Positions 9,653 to 18,110 of a stretch of DNA of 55,483 nt are shown in pieces. The stretch comes from Akkermansiaceae bacterium. GTDB taxonomy: Bacteria > Verrucomicrobiota > Verrucomicrobiia > Verrucomicrobiales > Akkermansiaceae. The first letter of the stretch is position 1. Each line of letters opens with the position of its first letter. Where the stretch lies: the NCBI GenBank assembly GCA_028822935.1, contig JAPKCM010000030.1, positions 1 through 55,483 on the forward strand, given 5' to 3'. The position numbers and the translations under genes were made by a program. The notes below the pieces were generated by a model that saw only the letters and a program-made list of their open reading frames with translations, ran no database searches and had not been told where the DNA came from.

Positions 9653-10495
9653 TTAACCACCAGCGAAGGGGGGCATGAAGGCGATAGTTTGTTCGTTGGC
9701 GAGCGGGGTGTCCCACGAGGCGAACTCATTGTTGAGGGCGGGCTTGACGTGAGGGAGATCGAGGGTGAAGTGGTGCTTTAAGCGAACCTCGTCCCAAAGA
9801 CCAGCAAGGGTGGCCGCGGAAGTACGCAGATCCTCGGATTCGGTTCCCGCTTCCTCGCTGAGCTTGGCAAAGTACTCCACCGTAATCGTTTTTTCGACAG
9901 CTCCGTATTGGTCGAGATGTTCCAGTTCAGCGAGTTGTTCCGGACGGTTCATATTGAGAAAGGCCTGAGGATCAGAGGGAGTGAGCTCGATGCGGTCGAG
10001 AGAGGTCAGGAAACGGCGGGCACAGCGTTGGTTGACGGCGATGACTTTATCCAGTTTCGCTGACGCACTTGGCGAATAGATTGCGCAGAGGGGCTCGGGC
10101 TGATTGTCGAGCGGATTAAGAAAACAGGTGACGTCTTTTTGGGAATCATGGTGATCCATTAGCTCTTTCAAATCGCTTAGTCCAAGCCGCGGGAGGTCAC
10201 AGGCGATGATGAGCCAGGGTGAACGAGGGTCATCATTGAAAGCGGCTTGCAGTCCGCCGAGGGGACCGGGCGATGGTTCGAGATCGGCGAGAGGGCGAAG
10301 ATCGTGAGGAGAACGCTGAATATCGCAGCCTGATTGATTCAGGGAGGGATGAGCGATCGAGAGGTAGATTTTCTGGGTAAGAGGGCGGATCAGGGAAAGA
10401 ATACGATCGAGCTGGGTGACGCCACCAATCTTGAGAGAGGCTTTATCGGTTCCCATACGGGTAGATTTTCCGCCGGTGAGGATGAGAGCTTTCAT
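9653..10495 (-). CDS. mobA-moaD: MobA-MoaD fusion: Moco guanylyltransferase joined to the sulfur carrier
   Basis: 280 residues in one frame. Residues 1-195 are a MobA-type nucleotidyltransferase: LILTGGKSTRMGTDKASL at 4-21 (GTP binding), PGPLGGLQAAF near 76-86, CDLPR at 99-103 with metal-binding D100, and FLNMNRPEQL at 179-188. Residues 202-280 are a ubiquitin-fold MoaD: VEYFAKLSEEAG, then FMPPFAGG with the Gly-Gly at the very C-terminus. MobA adds GMP to molybdopterin; MoaD must be thiocarboxylated on its last glycine. Both activities look intact because the GG end is free. The start is 2 bp after the moaC relic stop, and moaE follows 42 bp downstream. A domain fusion is more likely than a sequence error because the linker reads cleanly. 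Confidence 0.9.
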   Translation of the reverse strand: MKALILTGGKSTRMGTDKASLKIGGVTQLDRILSLIRPLTQKIYLSIAHPSLNQSGCDIQRSPHDLRPLADLEPSPGPLGGLQAAFNDDPRSPWLIIACDLPRLGLSDLKELMDHHDSQKDVTCFLNPLDNQPEPLCAIYSPSASAKLDKVIAVNQRCARRFLTSLDRIELTPSDPQAFLNMNRPEQLAELEHLDQYGAVEKTITVEYFAKLSEEAGTESEDLRTSAATLAGLWDEVRLKHHFTLDLPHVKPALNNEFASWDTPLANEQTIAFMPPFAGG

Positions 10496-10497
10496 GC

Positions 10498-10593
10498 CTA
10501 AAAATCGGAGTTGCCACCGGTCTTTCCCACCAGTTTGAGATCAGGGATGACGATAGCGGGGTTGGCGTCATCGAAATGGGAAAGGTCGGCCAT
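10498..10593 (-). pseudogene. moaC: internally deleted moaC relic (31 codons)
   Basis: The frame reads MADLSHFDDANPA and then IVIPDLKLVGKTGGNSDF before TAG. The first 13 residues match the start of MoaC, which typically opens with a Leu-Thr-His segment. The last 18 match the end of MoaC (a VIGPVRLLxKxGGKSGDF-like end in E. coli as I recall it). About 120 central residues, including the catalytic lysines, are missing, and the two ends are joined in frame. It sits 2 bp upstream of mobA-moaD, where an intact moaC would fit. MoaC makes cyclic pyranopterin monophosphate, so this copy cannot. It may survive only as a translational leader for mobA-moaD. A novel small protein is the alternative. Confidence 0.7.
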
Positions 10594-10734
10594 GGATAAA
10601 AGAGTGATCGTTCCCCTGCCCGAAGTCAACCGACGTCCCAACTAGAATCGACGGCCAGGCGGTGCCGTAATCTTACCAGTTCACTCGTGATCCATAAAAG
10701 AAAAGGGCAAGGAGCATAGAGCGCCAGCGAGGTC

Positions 10735-11673
10735 TTATTGGCTGGCGCGCCATGTGGTGAGAGCACCACACAGATCTCCCAAAGCGCACCCCACAGATTT
10801 GAAGAGAGTGATCTCTTCTTCATTGATCCGTGCGGGAACTGACTCGCGGCAGAGGTCGGAGAGCTCACCAATGACTTGATCGGTGGAAAAGGTGCCTTCG
10901 CTGACCGGAACGAGGATTTCTCCAGCCTCTTTAAAGCAGTTCGCCTTGTTATCGACATAGACACGGGAGCGATTGACGAGCGCGCTATCGCACTCGCGTT
11001 TATCTGCATGGTGGTTGCCAAGAAAATCGGTGTGGGTGCCGGGCTGAATCCAGTCGCCATGGACGATGATGTCGGCGCTGCCGGTGGCACAAACGATGAT
11101 GTCCGATTTTGAGCAAGCGCTCGCCAGTTCGGAGATGACTTCAAAAGCAATGTTCGGAAATTCGAAGGACATCTTTTTAACAATGGCCTCAGCCTTTTCT
11201 GGCGAACGCCCCCAAATTCGAATCGTTTTCAGCGCCCTGACGCTGGCGTGTGCACGAATCAAATATGGGACAAGTTTCCCGGTGCCGATCAGCAGCATTG
11301 ATTTAGAATTGGTTCTAGAAAGGTGGCGCGAGGCGAGGGCAGATACGCCGGCTGTTCGCCAACCGGTGATGCTAATTCCATCGATCAGCGCAAGAGGAGT
11401 GCCAACCTTGCGATCGAAGATCATGATTTGTGAATAGAGGCTGCTGTGGGGTGGTGAGTTGCCGGGAAAGTAGGTGAATGCCTTGAGTGCGATCACTTCA
11501 TCGTTCCAAGAAGGCAGCATCGCAAATGCGTCATGGTTGCCTGGCTTTTCATCAAGCTGAAGCACCTGGCGCGGTGGCATGGTGTAATTACCCGCGAAGG
11601 CATCATTCAGTGAATCGATAAATTTCGGGTAGCTCAGTGAGGCGTGAACTTGTTCGGCTGAAATGATCTTCAT
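10735..11673 (-). CDS. ornithine cyclodeaminase / mu-crystallin family protein
   Basis: A 312-residue cytosolic NAD(P)-binding protein. Family marks are the N-terminal VHASLSYPKFIDSLNDAF, PPRQVLQL, ITGWRTAGVSALASRHLS at about 103-120, the dinucleotide-binding MLLIGTGKLVPYLIRAHA (a variant of the usual GxGxQ loop), IRIWGRSPEKAE, DIIVCATGS, and the C-terminal SVGCALGDLCGA. Members deaminate ornithine to proline, reduce imines or act on related amino acids; the sequence does not fix the substrate. It starts 24 bp after the stop of the second CotH protein on the same strand, so the two could share a transcript. The spacer 10594-10734 to the moaC relic shows nothing. Confidence 0.87.
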   Translation of the reverse strand: MKIISAEQVHASLSYPKFIDSLNDAFAGNYTMPPRQVLQLDEKPGNHDAFAMLPSWNDEVIALKAFTYFPGNSPPHSSLYSQIMIFDRKVGTPLALIDGISITGWRTAGVSALASRHLSRTNSKSMLLIGTGKLVPYLIRAHASVRALKTIRIWGRSPEKAEAIVKKMSFEFPNIAFEVISELASACSKSDIIVCATGSADIIVHGDWIQPGTHTDFLGNHHADKRECDSALVNRSRVYVDNKANCFKEAGEILVPVSEGTFSTDQVIGELSDLCRESVPARINEEEITLFKSVGCALGDLCGALTTWRASQ

Positions 11674-11697
11674 GCTCTGCTGGTTTGCATGGCAAGG

Positions 11698-14600
11698 TTA
11701 CTCCAGCGCGGCTTTTGCTCGGATAAACTGTCTTGGCTGGGTGCTAAATGGCGTTGCACTGCGGAAGCGAAGGGTCTCTGAGCCGTCGCCATTGGCGAAG
11801 GATTGCATAAAGATTGGAGTCTCTAACCAATTGCCTAAATCATCGCTGATCTCAGCGACGACAGACACGTCATCAGCTCCGGCGCGGCGGCGAATATCGA
11901 TGACCAAATAATCATCAAGGACCGTTGCAACTTCAACTGGCATTACTTCACCGACTGGTAAAATGCCGCCTGACGGCGCATTCGGATCGCCGCCGAGAAC
12001 GTATTCGAGAATCGCTTTGATGCCGTCCATGTCGTCGTCGGAGTCATCAGATGGCACGCCGTTGGCTGCTTTCCAGGCGACGTAACTTATGGCATCGGTC
12101 GATCCCGGATTACCGCCGACCTGCGAGCTATTGCGCCAGCTCAATGCATTTGCCGGATCAGGATTACTGGCTGGCTTGATCAACACGAGGCTGTAGCCAT
12201 CGCCGTCCGGGCTGTCAGGCCATGGTGGCGTGTCGTTATAGAAGAAGTCATGCACGGTTGCCGAATTGGCATCGAGTAGAATAACTTGCTCGCCGTCGTT
12301 GCTAAAGCTGCCACCAAAAACCCCCGCTACCGAGAGTCCCATACCGTAGCGGAATTCAAAAGCGGCCTGGTTATTGACTAAAAGAACACGCTCACCTGGA
12401 GCAACAACACGGAACGGATTATCTTCGGTAAAGGTAAACACCACCCCGAGCGAAAACTGCACATTGGCGAGGTCGATGTGGCTCGCACCGATATTTGTCA
12501 GCTCGACGTATTCGAACTCGCTGCGCTGAAGGAAACCCGCGTTGATCTCAGCAGCGCTTGGCGATGCCGGACGGTAGTGGATTTCCGAAACGACGAGATT
12601 TGAAGCAGAAGCGGGCGCGGTATCAACGATGAAGGTTGCCTTGGTCAGGGCACTCCACTCGCCATTGTCCAAAACCCGGGCTTCGATGGTATTGATTCCC
12701 GGTTGAGTGAGTAAAAGTGGATTTGGTGTCGATACCATCTCACCCGTCAATCTCAGATCGAAGCTGATGTCGCTGGAGCCTGCATTTGCCTGATGAATTT
12801 CGACAGCCAGCGTGTTGTTCCCTTCGACCAGAGCTGTGGTGGGAATCGAAAAGGTAAAGAAGGTTGTTTCATCAGCTCCACCAGCGGTTTGGTTCGCATA
12901 GGTTTGGTAAGTAATGGTGCCGGCAGGCATCGCTGTCCGGGCAATCTCACTTCCATTCAAATAGATGACCGCTCCGTCATCGCGCAGCACTTCAAGATTC
13001 AGACCGGTGAATCCGGAAGCACCCGTGACGGTGAAGTCTTTCCGGAAGTAGGTGGTGGCATACTTGTCCCCACTGTCCGGGCCAAAGCTGAGCTCGGGGT
13101 TTTGTCCGTTGCCATAGCCGAGAACTGCTGTGCCGGTAGACCATCCGTTGTCGTTGAAAGAAGGCTGACGCCAAGCGGTTCCCTGATTGCTGCCATTGTC
13201 GAGATACTTCCAGGTTGATCCCGCCGTAACCAGCGACTGCAAGCTGGAATTTCCTTGGAACATTTGCGAGCCGGACGTGATTGCTCCGCCCTGCTGACGA
13301 GGGTCGTCGCCATTAACGCGATAGTAAATCGCTCCCGGCCCACCACTAATCAAGATTTGCTGGCTGCTGGAAATGTAACCGCCGTGTTGACTGTATGCTG
13401 GCGGATTCATCGAAGGATACCAGTCGGCTGCGCGAAGCTGGCTGATCATTGTTGGAACGCGTCCGGTGATGAAATTCTCGATGTTTTGGATCGCGCTCAG
13501 CCAGTTGTTTCGGTTGCGTGTGCCGGAGTCTCCCCAACGTGCGGAGTGCGCGATCACTGCGCGATCGATTTGGTCAACGCGCCGCTGTAGACGAGCCAAA
13601 CCATTGGGGTCGGTCATCAAACCATCATTGTAACAAAGCTCCGCGATACGATCTGAGAATTCCAGCATGTATTCGAGATTTTCATCCGCGAGTGTCTGGT
13701 GAAGAACGTGCGGATTGAAGTCAGAGAAATTGGTGGTAGTGCCTTTGTAAGGCGTGACCATATTGTTGTCGCCCGTTCCCAAGGAGTGCTCGGAATCGTG
13801 CTCGAAGAACTTAAATCCATCTGGATTCACGCGGTCATAGATGCCGAAGTAGTTGTTTGGCCTTGTGCCAGTGTAACGAGAACCCGGGCCATCACGATCA
13901 CCCGTGTAGTAGGTCATGATCATGTAATCGATGAGATTCTCCGCATCAAGAAGGCGCTCGAAAGAAGGATTGATTGTTCCGTCGCTGTTCTTTCCCTGAG
14001 CTTCAAAGTAGGAACTTGTGGTGGTAAATCCAGCGAGCCATTTATCGAATAATCGCTCGTATGCCTGACTATTTCCGTCGGTGACATCACCGAAGGATTT
14101 GACGACATCGTAGTCCTGTTCTGTTCCGCCAAAATAGGTCTCAGCGTAATTCGCCTCCGCTCTTTCATCCGTCTGGGTCATGCCCCAGTAGACGCCGTTT
14201 AAATAGAGATGATACCAGCGCCCGCGAGTATACTGGTGGCCCATCTCGCCCTGCAGATCACGAGACCAGGTGTCGCGCGCAAATGAGTTCTGCCCCTGTC
14301 CGCCCCACGCCCATGAATAGTTTTGCGGGCCGCGCAGGTCGAATTTGTCAAAGTTGTCCGCTCCCTCATCACCGAACAGTTTATAATTGAGACGACCGTT
14401 GCCATAGTCTCCCCGGAAGAAAATTCGGAACGAGTGTTTCGGATTGCTGGTGCTCCGTGAAAAACCACCGCGAATACGCAATCCGCACGGCGACTGGAAA
14501 CCGGTTGCGTTTCCGTCCGGATCGACCCATCCCGGAGGATGAATCAACTCGATAGATGCTTCCCTTTCCCAGGCAAGACCGCGGCTTCCCGGATTCGAAT

Positions 14601-16650
14601 AAATTCCGCTGCTTCCTGTCAGTCCGTCCTGATTCAACGAAATCGAAATCGTCGGGATCGATTGCAACGCTTCCGTGGTACTCGCAACGCCGCCGAGATC
14701 CGGATTGCTATGATTGACCACGCCGAAGGCCATATTATAGCGATTGTATACCTGATTGTTCACCGGCCCAGTTGGCCATCCGGGAGGCGCTGTGGCAGAC
14801 TGTTGGATGACATCGTCGACGTAGAGATAGGTGTGTGAGTCGATATCGGTCTGATCAAAGCCGAACTTAAAAGCAGCGGCGCGCAGGACGGTCGTCGTCG
14901 TCACACTGATCGGCGCAGAATAAACCATGCCGTTTGTTTCTGTCGGCTTCGAGCCATCGGTGGTGTAGCGAATTTCCGCGCCGACGGTTGTCGTGGTGAT
15001 CGCGACTGACTGAGGCGTTGTGTAAAACCCGCGAGCCGGCGTAAAAATCGTATCCTCGACTTTTCCCTGACTCGATGGAGCGCTGTTGATTCCCTCCGGT
15101 GTGGGATCATCAAAATAGAACGGATCGCCCGCCTGCAGTCCCCCACCGGTGAGTTCCGGGAGAACGAGGAAGGAGTCGTCCGCCGCAGAAACATTCAGCC
15201 CGTGGATCGCCAGAACGTTACTGGATCCATTGATCAAAAGTCCGGTATTTGAGGTCAGATTAAACGATTGTGGAATCAGAGCGTCGGAGGTCGAGGCCCG
15301 GGCTGCCGTCGCCGATGCGTCCCACGCAGGTGTGCCCGTGATGGCATTTGCGGATGCCACGCGTGTTCCATTCAAATAGGCGACAAAGCCGTCATTATAA
15401 CGCATGCTCAATGAAAGTGATTCCAGCGCATTGATGTCATTGACGGTAAAAGGAATGCGAAGGTAGGCGCTGGATCGAACTCCCAGCATCGACGAGCTAA
15501 TATCAGTGTCGATCACTCCTCCTCCAGCCGAGCCATCCGGAGTTGTCAGAACTTGAAGACCACCGGCTGCCGTATCTCCGATCAATCGCATGCTGGAATC
15601 GAACGAGCCGAAGTTGCCAGGAGCCGCGAACACTTCCATTTCAGCACCACCACCGGCCTCCCAGTAGAGTGCCTCGATCGCGTGGGCGCCTGCCGACAAA
15701 GAAATCGTCCCAACACTCGTTCGCGCTCCGTGATTCGTATCATCCACCATGACATTCACCCCGGCGACCCGAATGCGTCCGCCGTCGTCCGAGTTCATGC
15801 CGAATGTCCACGTTCCAGCCGTTGGGATAATGATCGTTCCCGTTGCCAGGATCGCGTAGTTGTCTCCACCGCCTCCGGGGAAAACCTGATTACCAGTGGA
15901 AAATTGCCCATCACCACCCGTGTCGAGAAAGTTAATAATCTGCGTGATGACCGTCGTATCAGAAACGATGCCGCTTCCGGCCAAGAGCGATTCCGAGGTC
16001 GCGATGCTATTGATCGTGCCGCTGCTGTGGACATCGCGAACCGTGAAGCCCGGCACTTCCAGGCCGAACCCCAGCCCGGTGTTTCCGGTGCTCCAGTCCG
16101 TGGGCGTGAAACCCGCCTGGGTCCATGATGTCCCTAAAGTTCCGTTCGAAGGAATCAGATAAGTCGATGAGACGCCTTCTGAAATCAGAGGAACGCCGCT
16201 GAATGCCAGTCCAAAGGAACGGTCAGGATCTTGCGCAGAATATTCTGGTGAGAATTCGTTGGCGATTGTCGTTCCGCCAGGCTCCACCAACGCCAAGTAT
16301 TCACCACCGGCCGAAAGCGAAAAACTCGTGTGTAATTCGTTTTCAGGAACTTGTCGGTTTTTTCCAGAAGCAAAAACAACGAGGAATCCACCAGGAGCGA
16401 TTGTCGCTGGCGGAAAGGTCCACTTTGTCAGGTTGGTCGCATTGTCTGTCAGCGTCCAGCCATCCAAATCGACAGCAGCGGCATCAGGATTGTGAATCTC
16501 TATCCAGTCCGGAAAATCGCCATCTTCATCCGCGAGGGTTTCTGTGTTGTCCGCCATAAACTCCGTAATAAGAGGCGTGGCATTTGCAGAAAGAAAGGAG
16601 AAGCCGAGGATAAATGCCATCAAGAGATGGAGGAAGTATTTAGGAGGCAT
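11698..16650 (-). CDS. giant secreted LTD / PA14 / CotH-kinase surface protein
   Basis: 1650 residues with a signal peptide (1-24, ending SANA). Approximate order: lamin-tail domain 26-150 (ITEFMADN, DWIEIHN); PA14-like beta-sandwich 200-365 (TFGMNSDDGGRIRVAG); jelly-roll 395-500; chitobiase C-terminal-like domain 530-615 (IRYTTDGSKPTE); CotH kinase-like domain 665-1080 (YLNGVYWGMTQTDERAEANY, FKFFEHDSEHSL); second jelly-roll 1150-1300 (DDGAVIYLNGSEIART); second lamin-tail domain 1350-1510; and a short acidic Asp-rich stretch DDSDDDMDGI near 1535 before the tail. It is the second CotH/LTD giant in 13 kb and shares module types, not order, with the plus-strand protein at 3340. Likely role: extracellular binding or modification; target unknown. 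Confidence 0.9.
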   Translation of the reverse strand: MPPKYFLHLLMAFILGFSFLSANATPLITEFMADNTETLADEDGDFPDWIEIHNPDAAAVDLDGWTLTDNATNLTKWTFPPATIAPGGFLVVFASGKNRQVPENELHTSFSLSAGGEYLALVEPGGTTIANEFSPEYSAQDPDRSFGLAFSGVPLISEGVSSTYLIPSNGTLGTSWTQAGFTPTDWSTGNTGLGFGLEVPGFTVRDVHSSGTINSIATSESLLAGSGIVSDTTVITQIINFLDTGGDGQFSTGNQVFPGGGGDNYAILATGTIIIPTAGTWTFGMNSDDGGRIRVAGVNVMVDDTNHGARTSVGTISLSAGAHAIEALYWEAGGGAEMEVFAAPGNFGSFDSSMRLIGDTAAGGLQVLTTPDGSAGGGVIDTDISSSMLGVRSSAYLRIPFTVNDINALESLSLSMRYNDGFVAYLNGTRVASANAITGTPAWDASATAARASTSDALIPQSFNLTSNTGLLINGSSNVLAIHGLNVSAADDSFLVLPELTGGGLQAGDPFYFDDPTPEGINSAPSSQGKVEDTIFTPARGFYTTPQSVAITTTTVGAEIRYTTDGSKPTETNGMVYSAPISVTTTTVLRAAAFKFGFDQTDIDSHTYLYVDDVIQQSATAPPGWPTGPVNNQVYNRYNMAFGVVNHSNPDLGGVASTTEALQSIPTISISLNQDGLTGSSGIYSNPGSRGLAWEREASIELIHPPGWVDPDGNATGFQSPCGLRIRGGFSRSTSNPKHSFRIFFRGDYGNGRLNYKLFGDEGADNFDKFDLRGPQNYSWAWGGQGQNSFARDTWSRDLQGEMGHQYTRGRWYHLYLNGVYWGMTQTDERAEANYAETYFGGTEQDYDVVKSFGDVTDGNSQAYERLFDKWLAGFTTTSSYFEAQGKNSDGTINPSFERLLDAENLIDYMIMTYYTGDRDGPGSRYTGTRPNNYFGIYDRVNPDGFKFFEHDSEHSLGTGDNNMVTPYKGTTTNFSDFNPHVLHQTLADENLEYMLEFSDRIAELCYNDGLMTDPNGLARLQRRVDQIDRAVIAHSARWGDSGTRNRNNWLSAIQNIENFITGRVPTMISQLRAADWYPSMNPPAYSQHGGYISSSQQILISGGPGAIYYRVNGDDPRQQGGAITSGSQMFQGNSSLQSLVTAGSTWKYLDNGSNQGTAWRQPSFNDNGWSTGTAVLGYGNGQNPELSFGPDSGDKYATTYFRKDFTVTGASGFTGLNLEVLRDDGAVIYLNGSEIARTAMPAGTITYQTYANQTAGGADETTFFTFSIPTTALVEGNNTLAVEIHQANAGSSDISFDLRLTGEMVSTPNPLLLTQPGINTIEARVLDNGEWSALTKATFIVDTAPASASNLVVSEIHYRPASPSAAEINAGFLQRSEFEYVELTNIGASHIDLANVQFSLGVVFTFTEDNPFRVVAPGERVLLVNNQAAFEFRYGMGLSVAGVFGGSFSNDGEQVILLDANSATVHDFFYNDTPPWPDSPDGDGYSLVLIKPASNPDPANALSWRNSSQVGGNPGSTDAISYVAWKAANGVPSDDSDDDMDGIKAILEYVLGGDPNAPSGGILPVGEVMPVEVATVLDDYLVIDIRRRAGADDVSVVAEISDDLGNWLETPIFMQSFANGDGSETLRFRSATPFSTQPRQFIRAKAALE

Positions 16651-16836
16651 AGGTCTTATAATCGCACAAAAACAACGAATTTAAAAATTGAAAAATCAGC
16701 CCACACGCACCCTCAAAGGATTAAGATCTGCTGTTAGCTGCTGCTTGGCCTTGGTCCACCAACAATCAGCATCCTTTCCATCCCTCTCGTAGATCGCAAG
16801 CGTGATCAAACAGCCCGACCAACGCGCAGCTGCGCT
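16651..16836. other. spacer downstream of the CehA/McbA relic
   Basis: In the frame of the relic, past its TGA stop, a further 47 codons stay open on the minus strand (ending LNPLRVRVG near 16700) with protein-like composition (WWTKAKQQLTADL). I do not recognise it. It may be another relic. The rest is AT-rich sequence upstream of the LTD/PA14/CotH gene and probably holds its promoter. Confidence 0.3.
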
Positions 16837-17217
16837 TCATTTTGCCTCCACCGGAGATTCCGCAAGCCGCTTGCGATATTCCTTTCTTGCGTGGGCGAAT
16901 GCGGCCCGGGTATCAGCCAATTCGGCTCTGGCAATAAATCGCTCCTTTTGGCTCCAACATTGGTCGACCGAATCAAGACACCATTGTGCGCTGCGCTTCG
17001 AGGTCCGGACCTCTTTGCCATCCACCACGACCCACACCGAATTGATATGCGAACTCCCGAGCACCCGCATCACCACCCAACTGCTCCGCTCAATCGGCAC
17101 CTCGAAGCTTACCTCGCTCACTTCGCCATCGGCCACGACATTCTTACGCGCCGCAAACGGTTGCAAAAAAGCGGAGACTTTGTAGTCGGAAGATTGCTGT
17201 TTTCGCCTACCTTCCAA
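16837..17217 (-). pseudogene. C-terminal relic of a CehA/McbA-family metallohydrolase
   Basis: A 126-codon frame whose last 85-100 residues match the C-terminal end of PVC-group CehA/McbA proteins (PHP-type metallohydrolases): EVPIERSSWVVMRVLGSSH, VDGKEVRTSKRSAQWCLDSV, DQCWSQKERF and the final RKEYRKRLAES. The catalytic PHP domain, which should lie several hundred residues upstream, is absent. The frame stops 5 bp before the oppositely oriented rhomboid gene, so the missing part was removed by a rearrangement or deletion there. The ATG at 17217 is probably accidental. Not expected to be active. Confidence 0.75.
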
Positions 17218-17221
17218 ACCA

Positions 17222-17839
17222 ATGGAAAGTCCTCCAGCCCTGCCAACCGATCATCGTCGGGGTCAGCTTGTTAAAGCTTTGAAAGACAATCTCGCGCTCC
17301 TTTTTGGGGTGGTCGCGCTTGCCTGGGGGCTTGAGATTCTTGACACTATTCTTCTTGGATTTCTTGATCGTTTCGGGATTCAGCCGCGCTCGTTCGCCGG
17401 ATTGCCTGGAGTGGTGACCTCTCCCTTTCTCCACCTGGGATTCGGTCACCTCATCTCCAACACCATTCCTTTTTTAATACTCGGCGGCATCGTTCTCATC
17501 GGAGGACGGAGAGTCTTTCTCATGGCAACGCTCTTCATCATTGCGGTGGGGGGCATGGCTCTCTGGACCCTCGGTCCAGGCGCGACGAACCATCTCGGTG
17601 CCAGTGGTCTCATCTTCGGCTACCTCGGGTTTCTTCTCGCTCGCGGAATCGTCGAAAAGTCGAGCTTTTGGATCGTCGTTTCAGTCGTTACCCTCCTGCT
17701 CTACGGCGGCATGTTGAGTGGCGTTTTCCCCGGTCAGCCCGGTATTTCGTGGCAGGGACACCTCTTCGGGCTCGTTGCCGGAATTCTAGCCGCGCGGGTC
17801 ATGTTTACCCGCGAGAAACCGCTGCCATTGGCGAACTAG
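17222..17839 (+). CDS. rhomboid family intramembrane serine protease
   Basis: 205 residues with about six membrane segments. The catalytic elements are all present: HLISN (H76xxxN80) in the second helix, GASG with nucleophile S128 (NHLGASGLIFGYLGF), and H180 in SWQGHLFGLVAGI. Rhomboids cleave membrane proteins within or near the bilayer. The protein is a minimal rhomboid without an extra domain. The ATG at 17222 is the first start and leaves a polar N-terminal tail of about 20 residues. The gene begins 5 bp from the truncated CehA/McbA relic, so this locus was rearranged. The stop overlaps the HRDC relic on the other strand. Substrate unknown. Confidence 0.92.
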   Translation: MESPPALPTDHRRGQLVKALKDNLALLFGVVALAWGLEILDTILLGFLDRFGIQPRSFAGLPGVVTSPFLHLGFGHLISNTIPFLILGGIVLIGGRRVFLMATLFIIAVGGMALWTLGPGATNHLGASGLIFGYLGFLLARGIVEKSSFWIVVSVVTLLLYGGMLSGVFPGQPGISWQGHLFGLVAGILAARVMFTREKPLPLAN

Positions 17840-18006
17840 GAATTCGACTCGCGGATCGCAGCGAGAAACGGTTCAGGATACCCTTCAACCTTGACCTGAG
17901 CGACGCCCCGAATTCGGAGGGCCGTCTCCCCGGTCGTTGGTCGAAGTCGGGTGAAAAACTCGAGAAAACTCCCCTCTCCGATCCCTTCAACGACGCCCTC
18001 AAGCGA
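17836..18006 (-). pseudogene. HRDC-domain C-terminal relic
   Basis: A minus-strand frame of 56 codons between stops encodes RPTTGETALRIRGVAQVKV followed by EGYPEPFLAAIRE. This is the classic end of an HRDC domain (RPTT...L..I.GVG..K...YG..FL..I) found in RecQ helicases and RNase D-type proteins. Only the last third of the domain remains. Upstream the frame is closed by a TGA at 18007-18009, inside a partial copy of the dispersed repeat. It overlaps the rhomboid stop by a few bases. It is a decayed fragment, not a gene. Confidence 0.65.
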
Positions 18007-18033
18007 TCAACCCAAGAAGCAATTTCCTTTGGA
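17992..18033 (+). repeat. dispersed ~43-bp repeat, partial copy C
   Basis: The segment ACGCCCTCAAGCGATCAACC and the following CCAAGAAGCAATTTCCT match copy B at 33375 almost base for base. The last ten bases have diverged. It sits at the broken edge of the HRDC relic, so it may mark the break. Confidence 0.5.
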
Positions 18034-18052
18034 AGCGTGCCGTCGGGGGCGC

Positions 18053-18083
18053 AAAAACCACAATCTCCTTTCAGAGATTGTGG
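18053..18083 (-). terminator. intrinsic terminator of the TSP3-repeat protein gene
   Basis: A perfect 10-bp stem (CCACAATCTC with GAGATTGTGG at 18058-18067 and 18074-18083, 6-nt loop) is followed on the minus strand by TTTTT. It starts 28 bp after the stop of the minus-strand gene at 18111, the right place and orientation for a Rho-independent terminator. Confidence 0.8.
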
Positions 18084-18110
18084 CATCAGTTAAAATCCAA
18101 CCCTGTTCCT

